From NCBI GenBank assembly GCA_946886675.1, contig CAMPIZ010000053.1, positions 1 to 9,034 on the forward strand: 9,034 bases of DNA, read 5' to 3'. Below are positions 6,404 through 9,034 of the stretch, piece after piece. The position numbers were made by a program, and so were the translations under genes. Below the pieces are notes generated by a model that was given only the letters and a program-made list of their open reading frames with translations, was not told the DNA's origin and ran no database searches. Numbering within the stretch: the first letter of the stretch is position 1; every line of letters begins with the position of its first letter. Source of the DNA: an uncultured Flavobacterium sp. Its GTDB lineage: Bacteria; Bacteroidota; Bacteroidia; Flavobacteriales; Flavobacteriaceae.

Positions 6404-7627
6404 CTATCCAAAATCCTCCTGCAGTTCTTCTTTTTCATATCTTAATGGTAGGGTAACTATAAACGAAGTGCCTTTATTCTTCCCTTCACTTCTTGCCTCT
6501 ATAGTACCGTTATGCAGCTCTACAAACGATTTGGTTATAGAAAGGCCAAGCCCGTTTGAGGTTTCTTTTCCTGTAGGCTTTGCGCTTAGTTTTGCAAATT
6601 TGGTAAATAGTTTGCCTACATCATCTTTATCAAGCCCCTGGCCCTCGTCCTGTACTTCAATTTTAATGCACCCGTCTTCTTTCTTAGCAATAATTCTTAC
6701 AGTAGTGCCCGGATATGAATATTTTAAAGCGTTACTTACAAGGTTATGCAGTACATCAGATATTTTTACTTTATCAGCTTCAATTTCAGGCAGGGTAGTG
6801 TCGTGTTCCAGTGTAATGGTCTGGCTTTTTTTAGTTGCCTGTAGTTCAAAGTTGGTAAGTATTTTATTTAAGATTTCATTTAGGTCTACTCTTTCAATAG
6901 AAAGAATCATCCTGGTTTCTTCTTCTTCAGACTGCTTTAATAAATCTGTCAGCTTAGACTGGATGCGGTTTACACATGATTTTATCATGCCGGTCATCCT
7001 TTCAAGCTTAGAGCTGTCTTTTCTTAATATATCATTAGCAAGGCTTATAGAGGCTAATGGATTTTTTATTTCGTGCAATGCTATATTCATTAAATCGATT
7101 TGCGATTCAATGCTTTTACGGTAGCGCAACCTGCTTTCAAGCTTGTTTATTACAATTTTTGAAAGCGTATTAAGCATATCCAGTTGGGAGTCGTTAACTT
7201 CTCTGGGCTGCGAGTCTATTACACATACAGTGCCTATAATAAAGCCTTCAGGAGTTTTAAGCGGGGCTGCCGCATAAAAGCGTATGCCATCTTCTGCTGC
7301 CACGTACGGACTTTTCATTAAGTCCGGATAAGTATGTGTGTCTGCAAATACTGTAGTGTTTTCATTAAGTATAGCCAAGGAGCAAAGACTATCTTTTCTG
7401 TCTACCTGACTTTGTTTAAGCAGGCTTAGATTAGATTTGAAAAACACCCTGTCCTGATCCACAAAAGAGATAAAAGCGCTCGTAGTATTAAAAATCTGGG
7501 CGGCCAGCAGGGCTATCTTATCAAAAGTATCCTCGCTATGGGTATCCAGTATTTTATACTCGTAAAGCTTTTCGAGCCTAACAGTATCATTAGAAGGTAT
7601 TATGGATGTTGGTTTAGTGTATATCAT
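6404..7627 (-). CDS. Soluble GAF-domain sensor histidine kinase (copy 1)
   Basis: This 407-residue cytosolic kinase has no membrane segment. Residues about 17-165 form a GAF sensor domain of the type starting RLEKLYEYKILDT and containing LCSLAIL (81-87) and FYAAAPLKTPEGFIIGTVCVID (split across 117-138). HisKA follows, with the phospho-acceptor His185 in LHEIKNPLAS. The HATPase domain has the N-box HNLVSNALKYS (294-304), G1 DEGQGLD (327-333), an F-box at 340-344 and G2 NGLGLS (358-363), so it should be catalytically competent. The ligand of the GAF domain cannot be predicted. No receiver domain or response regulator is encoded in the window, so it is an orphan kinase. It is about as long as its neighbour at 7749-8969 and clearly paralogous to it. 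It begins 121 bp after that gene's stop, and an inverted repeat ends 4 nt before its ATG. Confidence 0.92.
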   Translation of the reverse strand: MIYTKPTSIIPSNDTVRLEKLYEYKILDTHSEDTFDKIALLAAQIFNTTSAFISFVDQDRVFFKSNLSLLKQSQVDRKDSLCSLAILNENTTVFADTHTYPDLMKSPYVAAEDGIRFYAAAPLKTPEGFIIGTVCVIDSQPREVNDSQLDMLNTLSKIVINKLESRLRYRKSIESQIDLMNIALHEIKNPLASISLANDILRKDSSKLERMTGMIKSCVNRIQSKLTDLLKQSEEEETRMILSIERVDLNEILNKILTNFELQATKKSQTITLEHDTTLPEIEADKVKISDVLHNLVSNALKYSYPGTTVRIIAKKEDGCIKIEVQDEGQGLDKDDVGKLFTKFAKLSAKPTGKETSNGLGLSITKSFVELHNGTIEARSEGKNKGTSFIVTLPLRYEKEELQEDFG

Positions 7628-7631
7628 ATAT

Positions 7632-7669
7632 TAAGGATAGGAATAAATGGGGTTAATTCCAAATCCTTA
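7632..7669 (-). repeat. Inverted repeat / leader hairpin abutting the start codon of kinase copy 1
   Basis: TAAGGAT (7632-7638) pairs with ATCCTTA (7663-7669), and GGAAT (7640-7644) pairs with ATTCC (7656-7660). This makes a 12-bp stem with a small 1x2 internal bulge and an 11-nt loop. In the mRNA it would end only 4 nt before the AUG at 7627 and could hinder ribosome loading, or the DNA palindrome could be an operator. It lacks a following U-run and sits about 80 bp from the upstream gene's stop, so it does not look like a terminator. Confidence 0.55.
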
Positions 7670-7711
7670 CCGAAGGTACTGCATTTTTCGTACAAATAAA
7701 TACTTAAAACA

Positions 7712-7738
7712 CAATGTTATAACGAAAACGGTAACAAA
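7712..7738 (-). promoter_or_regulatory. Weak candidate promoter for kinase copy 1
   Basis: On the minus strand TTTG (7738-7735) lies 15 bp before TAACATTG (7719-7712), a 7 of 8 match to TAnnTTTG. The spacing is shorter than usual. No terminator is visible between the two kinase genes, so read-through from the upstream copy is an alternative. Confidence 0.25.
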
Positions 7739-7748
7739 GTATAAACCA

Positions 7749-8969
7749 TTACAGCAGTGGTTCTTTTTCTACTTCATATATAAGTGGTAAGGAAACAAAA
7801 AAAGAGCTTCCCTGGTTTTTCCCTGCACTTTTTGCATATATCCTGCCATGGTGCATTTCTACAAGAGACTTGCAAATAGATAGTCCCAATCCGTTTGAGG
7901 TTTCCTTACCTGTTGGTTTAGCGCTTAACTTGGCAAACTTCATAAAGAGTTTTTGCACATCATCACCATCAAGGCCCTGTCCTTTGTCGCGAAATTCGAT
8001 TTCCACAGTATTTAATCCGCGGTTTACCACAATATCAATCTGGGAGTCGTAATACGAATATTTAAGAGCATTACTGAGCAGGTTGTAAAAAACATCAGAT
8101 ATTTTTTTACGGTCTATAAATACCGGAGGTATATTATTACTGTAATCAAGGTTTATTACCTGTCTTTTTCTGTTAGCCTGAAGATAGAAACTTTCCAACA
8201 ATGAATCAAAAATCTCTTTTAGGTTGGTTTCTTCTATACATAGTTTTTGCTGAGCTTCTTCCTGCTCGCTATGGGTAAGCAAATCTGCAAGTTTAGACTG
8301 TATTCGGGCTACACTTTGCTTAATCATGCTGCACATTGCCTCTATACGTTCCGGATCTTTTTTAAGCACATCGTTAGCAAGATTTATAGATGCAAGCGGA
8401 TTTTTTATTTCGTGTAGTGTAATATTCATAAGCTCGTTTTGAGCTTTAAGTAGGTTTTTATAACGCAGGCGGCTTTCCAGCTTATTAACAACAATATCAG
8501 CCAGATTTTTTAGCATTTCCTGCTTTTTCCTGCTGGTTTTTCGGTACCGGGGTTTGTTATCTGCTACGCAAACGGTACCAAGATGAAAACCCTCGGGACT
8601 CCTTAACGGAGCTGCCGCATAAAACCGGATACCATACTTTTTATAGATCATAAGATTTTCTTCCCGGCATTCAAAATCAAAAGTATCGTTAATTACAGTG
8701 CATTCGCTTTCTAAAATAGCCAGGGAACACAAGCCTTTATCGCGGGATACTATATTGCCTTCAAAAGGGCCTATGTTTGCTTTCAGGAAAATACGGTCTT
8801 CATCTACAAAAGTCACAAATGCATAAGGAGTTTTCATAATCTTTGCAGCGAGCTGGGCTATCTTATCAAAAGTATCTTCCGGATGTGTATCCAGTATCTG
8901 ATACTCATACAGCTTTTTAAGCCTCAGTTCGTCATTTTCAGGTATAAAAAATTCCTTTGCGTTGTTCAT
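7749..8969 (-). CDS. Soluble GAF-domain sensor histidine kinase (copy 2)
   Basis: This 406-residue protein has the same architecture as the kinase at 6404-7627. The GAF domain spans about 16-165 and begins RLKKLYEYQILDTHPEDTFD, with LCSLAIL at 80-86 and RFYAAAPLRSPEGFHLGTVC at 115-134. HisKA has His186 in LHEIKNPLAS, followed by HATPase with N-box YNLLSNALKYS (295-305), G1 DKGQGLD (328-334) and G2 NGLGLS (359-364). There is no transmembrane segment and no receiver domain. Compared with copy 1 the G1 box has Lys for Glu, which many active kinases tolerate. The GAF domains differ most around 65-110, where a ligand pocket would vary, so the copies may sense different signals. The start at 8969 is supported by a candidate promoter 18-46 bp upstream. 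No partner regulator is visible; the region beyond 9034 could hold one. Confidence 0.92.
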   Translation of the reverse strand: MNNAKEFFIPENDELRLKKLYEYQILDTHPEDTFDKIAQLAAKIMKTPYAFVTFVDEDRIFLKANIGPFEGNIVSRDKGLCSLAILESECTVINDTFDFECREENLMIYKKYGIRFYAAAPLRSPEGFHLGTVCVADNKPRYRKTSRKKQEMLKNLADIVVNKLESRLRYKNLLKAQNELMNITLHEIKNPLASINLANDVLKKDPERIEAMCSMIKQSVARIQSKLADLLTHSEQEEAQQKLCIEETNLKEIFDSLLESFYLQANRKRQVINLDYSNNIPPVFIDRKKISDVFYNLLSNALKYSYYDSQIDIVVNRGLNTVEIEFRDKGQGLDGDDVQKLFMKFAKLSAKPTGKETSNGLGLSICKSLVEMHHGRIYAKSAGKNQGSSFFVSLPLIYEVEKEPLL

Positions 8970-8986
8970 ATTGGAGTGTTAAGCTG

Positions 8987-9015
8987 CTAATATATATTAA
9001 ACAATTGTTAACAAA
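8987..9015 (-). promoter_or_regulatory. Candidate promoter for kinase copy 2, with palindrome in the spacer
   Basis: On the minus strand TTTG (9015-9012) is followed after 17 bp by TATATTAG (8994-8987), a 7 of 8 match to the Bacteroidota -7 element. The predicted transcript would begin about 10-15 nt before the ATG at 8969. The spacer contains the perfect 10-bp palindrome AACAATTGTT (9000-9009). Confidence 0.45.
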
Positions 9016-9034
9016 AAACACCCTAAATTACGAC

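Noticed and set aside
6468..7124. Plus-strand open frame of 218 residues opposite the kinase
   Set aside because: It is antisense to the HisKA/HATPase region, and its serine/leucine/valine-rich composition is that of a shadow frame.
6308..7748. Possible functional link between the phosphate operon and the kinases as a phosphate two-component system
   Set aside because: They are convergent and separated by a strong terminator. The kinases are soluble GAF types unlike PhoR, and no regulator is present.

Overview
The window looks like chromosome from a member of the Bacteroidota, most likely a Flavobacteriaceae-type organism. The DNA is AT-rich, start codons lack clear Shine-Dalgarno sequences, and two gene starts are preceded by elements matching the Bacteroidota sigma consensus (TAnnTTTG at -7, TTTG near -33). 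The protein families also fit this group. I see no mobile element, CRISPR array, tRNA or rRNA. The content is mostly housekeeping and transport genes, and I do not claim a new multi-gene system here.

Layout. Positions 1-321 (minus) hold the N-terminal 107 residues of a SAM-dependent methyltransferase that runs off the left edge. A strong terminator at 376-402 separates it from a secreted esterase-family alpha/beta hydrolase (413-1324, minus). That gene lies 34 bp downstream of an acyl-CoA carboxylase carboxyltransferase subunit of methylcrotonyl-CoA carboxylase type (1359-2987, minus). Another terminator (3097-3124) ends the next minus-strand gene, a divergent PiT-family permease (3149-4267). 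A 293-bp divergent intergenic region separates this from a plus-strand pair: a DUF47/PhoU-like protein (4561-5205) and a canonical PiT inorganic phosphate transporter (5234-6307). A bidirectional terminator at 6334-6369 lies between that pair and two minus-strand paralogous soluble GAF-domain histidine kinases (6404-7627 and 7749-8969).

How the genes work together. The clearest functional unit is the DUF47-PiT pair, a standard low-affinity phosphate uptake module with its regulatory partner. Its promoter has an exact -7 element but no recognisable -33. In its place is a run of TTAACA-like hexamers at exact 11-bp spacing, the geometry of a PhoB/PhoP box. The back-to-back PiT paralogue instead has a complete consensus promoter and altered signature motifs, so it may be expressed constitutively and may carry a different substrate. 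The two kinases form an old tandem duplication without a response regulator in view. The gene nearer the terminator carries an unusual hairpin right next to its start codon.
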